Shown in pieces: positions 33,501-45,758 of a stretch of DNA of 64,000 nucleotides. The position numbers and the translations under genes were made by a program. Positions within the stretch are counted from its first letter, which is position 1, and each line of letters begins with the position of its first letter. The notes under the pieces were generated by a model that saw only the letters and a program-made list of their open reading frames with translations, did not search any database and was not told where the DNA came from. The stretch comes from Plasmodium relictum. Taxonomy: Eukaryota > Apicomplexa > Aconoidasida > Haemosporida > Plasmodiidae. The DNA lies in contig NW_021628759.1 of the NCBI RefSeq assembly GCF_900005765.1, positions 1 through 64,000 of the forward strand, written 5' to 3'.

Positions 33501-35368
33501 AAGAATAGTACCTAAATTCACAACTTGTATGACAAAAAATGTTAACAGACCATTTCAAAATTGCACTGATTAATAAAATATTATCAGAAAAAATGATAAA
33601 TTTATCCAATAAATTAACAATATTTTGAATTATAAAATATTTTAAACTTTTACATTTTTCATATTTACTGAAATCTTCATTACTATTTTCATTTATTTCA
33701 AACGATATGTTTTCAATATTAATATCAGTAATATTTATTTTCTTATATATTAAGTAGGTTTCATTTTCAACACTTTTCATATTTATAATATTTTTATAAT
33801 ATTTTTCTAAAGATGATAAAACTTTTATTATATTATTATATATTACATAAGAATCATTCTTATTTTTTTTGTATCTTTTTAACTTATCAAAAAATATATA
33901 TGTAAGTATAAAAGATTTATTTAGAACAATTAAATTTATTTTTTCATCATTATTATTTAATTCAAGAAAATTTTCTGTTATTGTTGAAATATTTGCAATG
34001 AAATTATAATTATTATTATCATCATATTTTTCCTTCAAAAAACAAAATAATAAATGAAAAATATAATTATTATAATACTGAATATAAATATTTTTTGTAT
34101 TTTCTAATATAGATAGCATTAGATCAAACAAGCATTTTAGCATATCTACATTTTTTAATTTGATAGAATATTTATTTTCACTTAAATATTTAGTAAATTT
34201 TGTTTCATCATTAAATATTGTCTTAAATTTAGTAAACTCTTTTAAAAAATCTGAATTATTTACATCATAAAAAAAAAAAAAAAAAAAAATGTAACTTAAA
34301 ATTAAACGTAAATATTTGTCATGGTTAGCCAAAATAGAACTATTTTGAAATAAGCTTAATATTTTTATGATATAATTAAAAGAGTAAATTTTGTTATCGA
34401 AATATTTAATTATTTCAAAATTTAGATTTATAAAAGATATATTGTTAAAATCTATAAATCTTTTTTTACTTTGAATTAATGAATTTGCAAAATCTTTTAT
34501 TTCATCATACTTTTCAAATGAACAAATAATATATGATGAAAAAGCTAAATTATCATTTTTTATAAAATTACTCAAAAAGTTTAATACATTTTTTTTCATT
34601 TTTATGTGATTTTTTACAGAATAATTTTTATTATCAAATAATTTTTGTTTGTAATTTTTTATCACATCTGCATCAAGAAATTTTATTTCACTAAAGTCTT
34701 TACAATATATTGGTATTAGTAAAAATTCATTAATATATTCTACGAATTTAATAATTTTATTATCTTCACTCTTAGAATAAATTGAAATGTATTCATTCAT
34801 TACATCCTTATTTTTATTATTATTTAAAACCTCTAGGCATTCAATAAATTTTATGATCATGCATATGCATATTTCTTTATTTATCGTTAGCTGATCCGCA
34901 TTTTTGATTATTATTTGTTGAAATCTTATTTTATCTTCATCATTTACATTTTTAAAACCTAGATCTAAAAATATACATAATGTACTGTTATATAATATTC
35001 TACTAGTTGACTCTTTATTAATATTTTGAAAATAATTATCAATAATTTTCAAAAATGGAATTTTAATATTTTCAAAGGATTTACATCTTAATATACAATT
35101 ACTAATTATTTCTATTAATGTTTTTCTTAAACATATTTCGCTAGTTAAAATTTCATCTAATAATAAAGGGATTAGCTATAAAAAAAAAAAAAATATATAT
35201 ATATATATTAGAATGATATATATTTCATTAAAAAAAATTTAACTAAAAAAAAAAAAATAGAGAAAGCATAACTACTTTATATAAGACAGATTCAATTTTA
35301 TCATCCTTAGTTAAACACAAGTTTAACAAAATATCATTATAATTTTTTTTTTTTTCTTCTAGATGCAT
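27571..35368 (-). CDS. Giant HEAT-repeat protein, probable proteasome adaptor Ecm29
   Basis: Two exons are inferred: 35368-35276 (MHLEEKKK start) and 35175-27571, with a 100-bp phase-0 intron, for about 2565 residues. The N-terminal 110 residues match the start of Ecm29 in order: DILLNLCLTKDDKIESVLYK, LIPLLLDEILTSEICLRKTL, IPFLKIIDNYF, and LDLGFKNVNDEDKIRFQQII. Ecm29 is a HEAT scaffold that tethers or stabilises the 26S proteasome. The rest is a continuous series of amphipathic helix pairs with no transmembrane segment, consistent with a HEAT solenoid. At about 1850 residues human ECM29 is shorter; low-complexity inserts explain part of the excess. Residues near 265-270 are encoded by a 19-A tract and read as poly-Phe, a likely slippage spot. 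A different HEAT scaffold remains possible because only the N terminus was convincing by eye. Confidence 0.65.
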
Positions 35369-36915
35369 ATTTATATAAGAATGTAAAAAAAATAGATATA
35401 TAATAGTTTTGAAAAGCTTTTGTCAAATATTAATTAAAAAATTTATAAACTTATGTGTCCTTATACATACTTTTTTATATAAATTAAAAAATTTTCTTTC
35501 CTTCAATATAATTATTTGGTAATAATATATTGAAGTAATTCTCAATTTTTAAATATTTTAAATATAGAGAATTGAAGAAAAAAAAATAAATATATCTTAA
35601 AGAAAGCTTTAAATATAAAAATTTCATTTCATATATTTTAAAATTACTACAAAAAAAAATATTTATATATATATATATTATTTAAAAATTTTTTAATAAG
35701 AAAATTTTAACAAATAAACTTCATTTAAATTTTTGAACAAATTTTTCAATATTTTACTATATCATAAAGTAATATTTATATTTATTTATATTTTTACTCT
35801 TAGTATTAAAAATTGAAAGTGTTAAGTCAAATGAGAGTATTTAAAAAATATGACTTCTTTATCTTAATTAGAAATTATTTTATTTTTATGTTATTTAAAC
35901 TAATTTACTGAACAAACTTTGTAAAAATACAATAAATTTTAATTCTACAAATATTGAAATATATATAACTAAAAAATACTAAAACTTTTAACTTACAAGT
36001 ATTATTTTTTTATATAAAAAATTGCACATTTACGAAAAATAATTTGAAACAATGTATGAACTAAACTAATTAAATATATTATTATTATATTTCTCCTTTT
36101 TTTAAAAAAATATAAAATAATTTTAGTTATTTCTTTTTTTGTTGTTTACTAAAATTATAATGGTTGTAATTTATTTACTTAAAATGTACGTTCATTTTAT
36201 AAAATGAATCAAAAAGTTTAATTTATAGAATCTCTTTTATTCATAAAAAAAAAATTTATCTTATAAAGAAATAAATAGAATGAAAAGAGTTTTCCTTCAA
36301 TTTAATTCTACATAGATAAATGTGTAATTATTTCTAAAAAGAAAAGCCCTATATTACCTCCTTTGAAAATATGTATATAAAACTTTGCATTTATATAAAA
36401 AAAAATTAAAAAATAAAAGACCAATACTGTTAAATAAATTCTTTTCAATAAGAACTAATTTTTTAAATTGATGTATTATTAATAAAGAGATAAATACCTA
36501 TATGTTTTTCTTTTATTTTGAAAAGGTGTATATACATCAAATTTCATATTTCATTACAATTGTGCATGTTCAGTAAAAATGAATATTATATTTAAACAAT
36601 ATTCTTACATCATTATTTGTTATTATTTCTTTTTTTTCCTTTTTTTTTTTTATATTCATTTATTAGTCTAAAAGAAAAATAAAAAGTGTACTTTTATTTA
36701 ATATATAAAAAATCATTTTACACAATATTCCTTCTACTTAGTTTTTTAATTATTTTATAAAAAGTGTAATATTTTGAAAATGTGATCTTATGTATCCCTG
36801 AAAACTTTTGGTATATAATTTTTTTGTTTTAGTTGTAGAATTTTTTTTTGTCTTTTTTTTTTTTATATATAAAAAAAATTGGCAAAAATAGAATTTCATA
36901 AAAGAAAAAGTAAAA
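35369..36915. other. Divergent intergenic region
   Basis: This is the shared upstream region of the Ecm29-like gene and the 413-residue unknown. It contains many poly(dA:dT) tracts, as usual for Plasmodium promoters; no specific site is supported. Confidence 0.5.
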
Positions 36916-38303
36916 ATGAAATACCCTTTATTTTCGTGTAAAAGTAACTACTATTATGATATTTTAAATCTTACTTTATCTGAAGATGAAGAATTTGAAA
37001 ATTTTCTAGATTGTAGAAATAAAAAAACTGAATTACATTGCCTTTTTGAGAAAGCTGTAAATAAAATAATTATCAATACAAAAAAAAGTTGTGACATTAA
37101 TTCTGATTTTGAAGAGATAGAAAAAATTGAAAATAAAAAGAATGAAGCACTGGATTCGGACCACTTAGATGATATTGATATTTTTTTAAAAAAAAATAAA
37201 TGTGAAAATGTGTTTTTAAAAAAATATAAAAATAATGAAGATATAATATTACCACCTAAAAATATTAAACAAAGAATATATTCTTTAAATGAAGAAGATG
37301 AAATAAAAAATAATAAAAGAGATCATTATCAAAATGATAAAATAATAGAAAATTTTAAAAATGTTTTATGTAATGATTTAAATAAATATTTTAAAGATAT
37401 ATTAGAAAATGTAAAAAAAAATAATGAAATACATAATCAAGACAATGATAATACAAACAGTGATATGTATATTTTAAGTGATGATTACTCAAATATAAAT
37501 AATCGTGACGCTTTAAAAGATGATACTAAAAATTGTAATGTATCAAATAATTGTATTATCAAATGCAGTAATGGGAAAAATATAAATTATTTTAGCAAAG
37601 AAAACTTAAAGGATCTAAGTTATAACAATATAAATTCAAATATAAACATATATAATGGTAATGAGACACTAAAAAATGATACTAATAAAAAAAAAAGACA
37701 TACAAATAAAAAAAACATTATGGTATATAACTCCGCAAATAATTCTAATGAAAATATAGAATGTAATCAAAATGATTTATCAAAGGAAAAAGCCTATAAA
37801 AAAAGTAGAAAAATTGCAAGAAAATTACTAACAAAAAGAAATTTTCATTTTTCAAAAAAAAAATTATTAAATAAAGAAAATCAATTCAACCTTTGTAATT
37901 TCAATAATTTTTATAACTTAAAAAATAATAAACCTAAAAAAATTATGGTTAACAGTCAAAATAAAGAAACTTTAAATTATTCAAATATATCAATAAATCA
38001 ATTAATTTGTGATAATAGTAATACAATAAAACTAAAAAATTATAAACTTATATTAATTCAAAAGATATAAATATTCAATCTGTATTTATCATTTTTACCT
38101 TATAAATACTTATACTTTTATATGTAATATATATATACATGTAAATTCATTTTTTTTTTTTAGATAAATCAAATAGTTTTGATAATTCAAAGAGTTATGT
38201 CAAAATAAAAGATAGCTCAAATGTAGGTTCAAATGAAGATTTTACTTTTAATCACTTTCAGAAAAATGCTAATAATAACATTTTAAATAAGCTTCTTTTT
38301 TAA
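36916..38303 (+). CDS. Unknown Asn/Lys-rich protein, two exons
   Basis: I do not recognise this protein. A donor at 38018 (GTAATA, phase 1) and acceptor at 38162-38163 join 36916-38017 to 38164-38303, giving 413 residues. The unspliced frame would end at 38070, but the downstream exon continues the Asn/Ser-rich style (KSNSFDNSKSYVKIKDSSN) and ends NILNKLLF, which supports the splice. The N terminus (MKYPLFSCKSNYYYDILNLT, then ELHCLFEKAVNKIIINTKK) looks ordered. A short helical element lies near residues 145-170 (ENFKNVLCNDLNKYFKDILE). A strongly basic block near 295-325 (KKSRKIARKLLTKRNFHFSK) could be a nuclear localisation or nucleic-acid contact region. There is no signal peptide or membrane segment. 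Confidence 0.7.
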
Positions 38304-38824
38304 ATTTTTGCCCTCATTATCTTAATTTTTTTTTTAATTTTTTTTTTTTTTTAAATTGAGAGCAAATTTATGTTTGTATTTATAAAGCTGCCAAATATGT
38401 AATTTTTTAAAACTATTTAAAAGAAACTATTTATTTATTTTTTTTTTTTTTTTCAAATTGTAATAGTCATATATAACAAAAAAAAAAAAAAAAAAAAAGA
38501 ACATTAATTATCGGAAAATCTCATTTAATTTTCAAAGTTTTCAAAAAATAACAAAAAAATATAAAATATTAATTACAATATTTTTAAAATACATTATGAA
38601 AATAAATTGATATCTTAAATATATGGAAATTTAAAAAAAAAATTCAAACAAATATTCTAAGAAAAGACAGTTTGAAAAAAATTTTGTATTTTAAAATAAT
38701 ATAAAAAAGGAAAAAAAAATTACAAATATAATTAAGGATTTAAGATTAAAAACGAGTATATATTCATATATTTTAAATAAAATGATGATTAATTTCTTTT
38801 TCTTTTTTTTTTTAATAATTAAAA
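38304..38824. other. Short convergent intergenic region
   Basis: It contains A and T tracts only, serving as the 3' ends of both neighbours. Confidence 0.5.
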
Positions 38825-41800
38825 CTATTCTTTTATTATTGTTGGCAAAGGATGGATATATATGTTCTTAGTTTGTGCTAACGGAAATGTATAAAATAAG
38901 TTATTTTTAAAATTGTGATAACAAAAATTAACTTTACATTTAATAGGTAATGTAGAATAGTAATCAAAATTGACTTCGATATTTTTTTTAAATTCAATAT
39001 GTATAATATTTCTGTAATGATTTGAAAAATTATTCTTTATATTATTTAGTGTACATCTCTTTACATTCCATTCTCTAATATCTATTTTATGATAATTAGA
39101 CTTATTTATTTTCTTACAAATTTTTGTTTCTTCTTTTTTTTTTTCAATACAATTTTTTCTTAAATACCTTTCATCTAAATTAAAGTCTGAATCATTGATC
39201 ATACTTTGATTCATAACTTTCAACTTTTTTCTTTTTGCAAATAAGGAATTCTTGGTATCTTTTTTATTATTTTTATTTAAACTTTTTAAATGTTTCAATG
39301 AATAATCTTCTGATAATATATTTTCAACCATGAAATTATAAGTTAGTAAATTATTATCATCATTTGAATATAGCATTTCCTTGATATTTATTTCATTATT
39401 ATTTCGTTGATTTAAATTTTTTTTTTTTTCTGTATTATTTATAATGAACAGTTCTTCATATTCAATACATAAATACAAACTACTAAAAAAATCATTTATA
39501 TAATAAGGCAAAAAATGTAGAATTTTTTTAAAATCTTTTTCAAATTCGTATGATTGATATGATTCTATTTCAAAAATTAATTTTACTTTTACATCAAAAA
39601 AGGATAACAACAAAAATGGAAACTTAATACAGTTCTTATAATTTATAAAGTCGTCATTTTCTATGTGATTTATAATTTTTTTTAATATATTATTTATTAC
39701 AACGTTCACTGAATATAAATCATTATCTATACTTTTTTCTTTAAAAATCCGATATAATCCAACTAATACATGTTTTAAATATCCTCTTTCTTTTAAAATT
39801 TCAACATGATTTATTTTTTTTAAGTTGTTCAGTAAATCATTAAATAAATTAATTTCTTTATTCTTCAAATTATACAATTCACTTTCATAAATTGAAAAAT
39901 TATCAAAATGATTTAATAAAACATTATATAAAAAGTTATTTTCATCATAAATTTTGTTTAAGATATAGTTAAATATATATGATATATTTAACGAATGAAA
40001 ATAATTATTATTGAATAAGTAAAAAATTTTAATAAGATTTTTATTTATTTTATGATTTATATTAATTAGTTTTTTATGGTAAAAATATTCCTGAAATTTA
40101 TTTTTTAAGTCTAATTTTTTCCTAATCGTTTTTATTTTCTCTTTGTCATTCATTATTTTTATTTTATATTTCAAAAATTTTAAATTCGCATTTTCTTTAA
40201 AAAAAATTTCATCTTTGCATCTTCTATATATACTTTGCATACAATTTATGTTATTTTTATTTTCATCTATTAACTCACTATTCGTATTTTTTTTGTTGAC
40301 TTTTCCTTGATTGCCTTCAAATATAACATTTCCTATTTCATTATTTAGGTTGCCTATTTCGTTTAAACTTATATAGCTTTTGCTGTTCATTTTATTTTTC
40401 TTATTATTTTTATTTATGCCATTATTTTCATTATCATTTTTTGATGTTTTAATATCATTACTTTTACTAAAATAACTAATGTCAGATAAATCAACTATAT
40501 CACAGAAGTTTTTTTCTTCATTATTCAAATCTGAGGATTCAAAATTATATGAATTTAAATCAAATACATGTTTTGTTTTCCTTTTAAAATTATTTATGAA
40601 GAAGTCTTCTGATAGGATTGGATTTGTTGAGCATTCATATAAAGTATTAAAAAAATTATGCTTATGTATTAGTTGAACTGAAACTAAATCAATTATTAGT
40701 TTTCGTAAAAAAAACTCATAGCATAAATAATGTTTATTCCTCACATTCTCTCTTAAATGAATTAAAAATAAAACTTTACTGACTATATTTTCATTGATTG
40801 CATCGACCAAATTTTCTGAATACTTTATATATGACTGTCTAAAATATATGTTTTTCTTTTCTATTTCGTTTAATTCTATTTCTTTTTCTTCTTTTGATTC
40901 ATCTTTTGTTCTTTTTTCTTTTAATTCTTTTTTTTTTATTGTTTCAATTTCTATTTTATTTTTTTTTTCATCCATATTCTTTTTTATATTCATATTCATT
41001 AAAATTAAATTATTTTCAGGGAAGGATGCTAAATTCTGAAAATGATTATTATTGCACAAACTTTTATAACAATCATTCAATGAAGTATTTGTTATTTCTT
41101 CGTTACCATTAAAATTATCATTTAATATATAACTATCGACATTTTCACATAATATATTATTTTCCATTAATTTTGATTTATTTATCCTTGCATCTACTTC
41201 TTCTATTTTATTTTTTATGTTCTTAATATTAGTTTCTGTTACTATTTCCATTGTATCTTCCATTATTTCATTGCTATAATAGGTGTATTTTTTTTTTTTT
41301 TTATGAGTATCTATGAAAATATGATTTATATTATCGAATAATATTACTAAATCCTTATTATTACTTACATAGCAAAAATGGAAATTTTTCAATATAACTA
41401 AATAGTCCAAAAAGTTACTAGTTTTTAAATTTGCTTGCTCATGGATTAATTGCCATATGCCTCTTTTAAAAAAAAAACAATTTTCTTCAAAAAAACTAAT
41501 TTTTTTATTAAAGAAAAAGTTCAATAAAAAAACAATATACAAAAAACAAAAGCTAATTTCATTATAACTTAAATTCAATTTAACACAATGAGGATACTCT
41601 AAAAATGCATATAATTGGTATGATAATAATTCTAATGACATTTCCTCTTTATAAATATTTTTATCATTTTCATTTTTGTTACTACTAGTATTGTTAGCTA
41701 TGAAATTCATGGAAAAATCACTAAAATCATCTAAAGTATTAAAATTTTTTTGATTGGTAATAATTTTTTTTTCAAAATTTTCATCAAAGGAATTTTTTGA

Positions 41801-44788
41801 AATAAAATAGCAAAATTTATAAGTCCATTCAAATAAATTAAAATAAGGAAAAAATTTATTGCAATTCTGTATAAAGTTTTTTCGAAATTTATTAAAAAAA
41901 AAATTATATATTATACTAGAGTAATTAAATGACAGCATAATTAATATAGAATGTATATAATACCATTCTTCATTATTATATATTACATTATCTATTACAT
42001 AAACTTCATTCATGTTTGTATCATTATTGTCTTGTAATTCATCAATATTATTTTTTTCTTTTGCATTTAAAGATGTGTAAATATTTTCATCTTCCATAGT
42101 GGTTGTTAATACATTATTTTCATTATACTCATTGTTAATCAAATGAATATTTGTCCTAAAATTAAAATTGTATAAACATAAATTGCTTAATATATTTAAT
42201 AGAACAAAAATACCATCTCTTTCATATTTGCAATAAGATAACATAATAAAAATATGTTTACGTCTATCCTTATTTAAATTTTTTAAGAGAACTGAAATAT
42301 ATTTATTAAAAAAACTTTTATTTATTGGTATAATATTAGAAATTTTTATAATCAAATAAGTTACATAACTAAAAATATTAACATTAACATGGTTTAAAAA
42401 AAAAACAATACTTTTTAGTATTATTTCGTAAATCTCTCTATCATGATAGATATCTATAAAAAGGTCAAAAATTTTAAATATAAAAAGTAAAATATTTTCA
42501 TCTTCATCATCTATTTTATTGGTTAACCAACCACTATTTGGCTCACTATTTAGAACTATTTCAAAATTTGTTAATAAAACTAAACTCCTTGTTTTAGTCT
42601 TTTTTCCTAGATTTTTGTCACTAGTTTTATATGTTTCTTCATTTGATATAATATCTTTTTCTTTTATATTTTCATTGAAATGACCTTCATCTATTTTATT
42701 ATTGTTCGTTAAATTAATGGGTGCATTTTTATATGTTTGTTCATTTGTTGCAATATTTGATTTACATGAATTGTTATTTTTTTTTTTTTGTGTATAGTTT
42801 TTATTAGTGTTACAATAAAAAACATTAGAATATTCACTTAACATTTTTATTTCTTTTTTTACATGTTCACTATTTTCTTTGTGATAACTAGAAAAATCAC
42901 CACAGTTATTAAAAAAATTTAAATTGTACTTTTGTAAAAAAATCATTTTACTGCTAGTAAATGCCTTTAGAAAATTTCCCTTTTTTGTAAGTAAGCAATC
43001 CATGATTAAATTTTTACTAAACAAAAAATATTTATCAGAATTTTTAATTTCTTTTCTTCTTTTCATTTTGTTCTCATATAACATATTCAAAATGTAACAA
43101 AAAGATTTTAAAGATTCCATTCTAACTAAATTACTTTGACTTTCAGAACAATATGAAAATAAATTTAAAAAGGAATTTAATAATTTTATGTATATTTTCT
43201 CATCATTATTTACAGTTTTACTTTTGATACTTTTTTTTTTTTTTAATATATCAATTCCATTTTTATTATTCTTTAAATAATTTATGTATAAAAAAAGTAC
43301 ATAAGACAAATTGAAGGAATTCTTTTTCAACTTAATCAATATTTCAAATATTAATACAAGACATTTTATAGTGATAATTTTGAGTGTATTATTTTGTGTA
43401 AAAACTTTTACACATAAGCATGAATACAAATTTAATGTGATAACAAATATATTAAAATGAATATGAGAATCTCCTAATGAATCTAAGTCTTTTTTAATAT
43501 ATTTTAATATGTATACAACATATTTTATTATATGAATACAATTATTTTCATTAACATATAATATATATTTTAATATATCACAGAGAATATTTAATTTTGA
43601 TTCCATATTACTCAAAAGTAAATTCTGATCATCAATTTTAATTTTGTTTAACTTTTCCTTTATTTCTAAATTATTTAAAATTTCCTCACTATTAATATTT
43701 TCATTTTTTAATTCCTTTAATTTTTTTTCATTATTAAGTATATTTTTTGAATAATTTAAAGAATAATTCATCTCTTTATAAGGATAATTATTCATATTAA
43801 AATTATTATCATTATTATTATTAATATTGCATATGTTTTCGTTATAATCATTATTATTATATACATTACTATTGTAATTTCTTCCAATATAAAATTTATT
43901 ATCAATGCCAAATTTCTTATTTTCATCATCAAAATATCTATTATCAAAGGAATCTATACAATTATTGTTATTAATTGATAAATTATTATTTGGATATGCA
44001 GCATTGCTATTATTATTTTTATATTTACTCGTATCCCCATAGTAGCTTTTATTTACCTTACTATAATTATATGTATTTTCATTTTTTAGATTTTTATTTT
44101 TATTATTTTTGCTATAATTATTACAGAAAACATTATAATTATTTTTATATATTTTATGTGTATATGCTAAATTTAACTTATTAGAAGAATTTAAAAAATA
44201 ATTAGTATTCTTACAACTGCTTCTACTGAAGTTTTTATTTTTAAAATTTTTCTTTTTTAGTATTAAATTTTCATTTTTATCATAGTTGTCTTTCAACAAA
44301 TTATAATTACTTTGTTTAAAAGATATACCATTTTCATTTAATGATTTCTTATCTTTATTGTTATTTTTTAAATTAGAATTAAAATTAGGTACATAGACTT
44401 TTTTATTATTTTTATTTATATTTTTATTTTTTGTTTCATAAGTATTTTTAGAATCTGCAGTATCTGAAATATAACAATTTTTATTTTTATCACCTGATAC
44501 ATAACTGTTATTTTGAAAATTATTTATTTTATACAAATTATGTTTAATTGTTTTTTTATCATATCCTTCTAATATATTTTGTTTTTTACTTAAAATTTTT
44601 AATTCATTAGGATTTACTTTAGAATACAAATAATTTAATTTATTTTTATTTTCTTCACAACATTTGTCAGCTATATTGTTAAAATTCACGAATTTTTTTT
44701 TTTTTTTTTTTTTCTTTTCTTCCTTTAAATTTTTGCTTATACAGTTATTAGAACTTTTTAATTTTTTTCCTTTTAATTCTTTTTTCAT
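38825..44788 (-). CDS. Very large unknown protein, helical-repeat core with low-complexity head
   Basis: This is a single exon of 1987 residues that I cannot assign. The N terminus begins MKKELKGKKLKSS followed by a poly-Lys run, and about 370 residues are Asn/Lys/Tyr-rich low complexity. From about 375 amphipathic helices appear in series (SKLNILCDILKYILYVNE, HIIKYVVYILKYIKKDL, LNLYSCLCVKVF) and recur around 740-830 and 930-1100, suggesting an ARM/HEAT-type scaffold with large charged inserts (about 630-700, 1210-1330 and 1460-1570). The last 70 or so residues (HIEFKKNIEVNFDYYSTLPI, then FPLAQTKNIYIHPLP) look like a small beta domain. There is no signal peptide or convincing membrane helix. 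Low GC and codon use resemble the neighbours. It shares an upstream region with the coiled-coil gene at 45759. Confidence 0.8.
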   Translation of the reverse strand: MKKELKGKKLKSSNNCISKNLKEEKKKKKKKKFVNFNNIADKCCEENKNKLNYLYSKVNPNELKILSKKQNILEGYDKKTIKHNLYKINNFQNNSYVSGDKNKNCYISDTADSKNTYETKNKNINKNNKKVYVPNFNSNLKNNNKDKKSLNENGISFKQSNYNLLKDNYDKNENLILKKKNFKNKNFSRSSCKNTNYFLNSSNKLNLAYTHKIYKNNYNVFCNNYSKNNKNKNLKNENTYNYSKVNKSYYGDTSKYKNNNSNAAYPNNNLSINNNNCIDSFDNRYFDDENKKFGIDNKFYIGRNYNSNVYNNNDYNENICNINNNNDNNFNMNNYPYKEMNYSLNYSKNILNNEKKLKELKNENINSEEILNNLEIKEKLNKIKIDDQNLLLSNMESKLNILCDILKYILYVNENNCIHIIKYVVYILKYIKKDLDSLGDSHIHFNIFVITLNLYSCLCVKVFTQNNTLKIITIKCLVLIFEILIKLKKNSFNLSYVLFLYINYLKNNKNGIDILKKKKSIKSKTVNNDEKIYIKLLNSFLNLFSYCSESQSNLVRMESLKSFCYILNMLYENKMKRRKEIKNSDKYFLFSKNLIMDCLLTKKGNFLKAFTSSKMIFLQKYNLNFFNNCGDFSSYHKENSEHVKKEIKMLSEYSNVFYCNTNKNYTQKKKNNNSCKSNIATNEQTYKNAPINLTNNNKIDEGHFNENIKEKDIISNEETYKTSDKNLGKKTKTRSLVLLTNFEIVLNSEPNSGWLTNKIDDEDENILLFIFKIFDLFIDIYHDREIYEIILKSIVFFLNHVNVNIFSYVTYLIIKISNIIPINKSFFNKYISVLLKNLNKDRRKHIFIMLSYCKYERDGIFVLLNILSNLCLYNFNFRTNIHLINNEYNENNVLTTTMEDENIYTSLNAKEKNNIDELQDNNDTNMNEVYVIDNVIYNNEEWYYIHSILIMLSFNYSSIIYNFFFNKFRKNFIQNCNKFFPYFNLFEWTYKFCYFISKNSFDENFEKKIITNQKNFNTLDDFSDFSMNFIANNTSSNKNENDKNIYKEEMSLELLSYQLYAFLEYPHCVKLNLSYNEISFCFLYIVFLLNFFFNKKISFFEENCFFFKRGIWQLIHEQANLKTSNFLDYLVILKNFHFCYVSNNKDLVILFDNINHIFIDTHKKKKKYTYYSNEIMEDTMEIVTETNIKNIKNKIEEVDARINKSKLMENNILCENVDSYILNDNFNGNEEITNTSLNDCYKSLCNNNHFQNLASFPENNLILMNMNIKKNMDEKKNKIEIETIKKKELKEKRTKDESKEEKEIELNEIEKKNIYFRQSYIKYSENLVDAINENIVSKVLFLIHLRENVRNKHYLCYEFFLRKLIIDLVSVQLIHKHNFFNTLYECSTNPILSEDFFINNFKRKTKHVFDLNSYNFESSDLNNEEKNFCDIVDLSDISYFSKSNDIKTSKNDNENNGINKNNKKNKMNSKSYISLNEIGNLNNEIGNVIFEGNQGKVNKKNTNSELIDENKNNINCMQSIYRRCKDEIFFKENANLKFLKYKIKIMNDKEKIKTIRKKLDLKNKFQEYFYHKKLININHKINKNLIKIFYLFNNNYFHSLNISYIFNYILNKIYDENNFLYNVLLNHFDNFSIYESELYNLKNKEINLFNDLLNNLKKINHVEILKERGYLKHVLVGLYRIFKEKSIDNDLYSVNVVINNILKKIINHIENDDFINYKNCIKFPFLLLSFFDVKVKLIFEIESYQSYEFEKDFKKILHFLPYYINDFFSSLYLCIEYEELFIINNTEKKKNLNQRNNNEINIKEMLYSNDDNNLLTYNFMVENILSEDYSLKHLKSLNKNNKKDTKNSLFAKRKKLKVMNQSMINDSDFNLDERYLRKNCIEKKKEETKICKKINKSNYHKIDIREWNVKRCTLNNIKNNFSNHYRNIIHIEFKKNIEVNFDYYSTLPIKCKVNFCYHNFKNNLFYTFPLAQTKNIYIHPLPTIIKE

Positions 44789-45758
44789 TATCAGTGAAAT
44801 GTTTACCTTTCTTTTTTTTTTTTTAAATATTCATATTATTAATTCAAAGATATATACCTTATATAAAAAAATTTGATAATTATCCAATTAAAAATATGTT
44901 AAATTTTAGTAAAATTAATTCGAACAACTCTAATATTTTTTTCTTTTTTTTTTTCTCTTTTTTTATTTTTGTAAAAATACTTCAATTTTTCTTGGATTTA
45001 CATAAATTCATTTTTTTATAAGTTTAAATCTTATTCAAAAAGAAAATATTAAACTAATTTTATTTCATTCAACTTAGAATTAATACAGATAAATAAAGTT
45101 CATTAAAATTTTTATTTTTTTAAATTAAAATTTATTTTAATTAAAAATGAAATTTACTATGGTTTTTTTTTTTTTTTTCTTGTCCTTTTCTACCTTAATA
45201 ATTCAAAAATACGTTGATTTTTTTAAAGAAATTTCGCAAATGTACTGAATAAGAAAAATAATTATAGAATATTGATTGGTTTATTTTATTTTATTTTATT
45301 TTTTATTATTAATAATAAAAAAAAAAATGTATTTTAATTAAATATAAACACATGCAAATGATTTTGCATATTACTAAAAAATTTCTTTTTTCTCATTACT
45401 TTTTTAATTTTTATTTTTTTCTTATTTTCTTTTTTATTTCTCATTTTTCTTTTTTCTTTTTTCTTTTTTCTTTTTTCTTTTTTTCGTTTTCCCTTTATTT
45501 CTCCTTTTTCCTTTTCCTCTTTTTACTCTTTACCTTTTCCTTTTCTCTTTTTTTTTTTTTTTTTTGTTATTCATACACTTTTAATGTATGATTCAGTCAC
45601 AAAGCTGCAACCTTAATAAAAAAATTTATCTTTTTATTTTTTTTATTTTTTAGTTTTTTGAGAAAATATCTTTTCCTTTATTATTTAAAAAGATATAATT
45701 TTTAACATAAGATAATTTAAATGCCATTAAATACTAGGGTATTTTAAAAACATTAAAT
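44789..45758. other. Divergent intergenic region with a long polypyrimidine tract
   Basis: It lies between the starts of the 1987-residue protein and the coiled-coil gene. The + strand from about 45383 to 45565 is almost pure T and C, with units such as ttttttc repeated; on the other strand it is purine-only. It could form triplex DNA or exclude nucleosomes. Confidence 0.6.
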
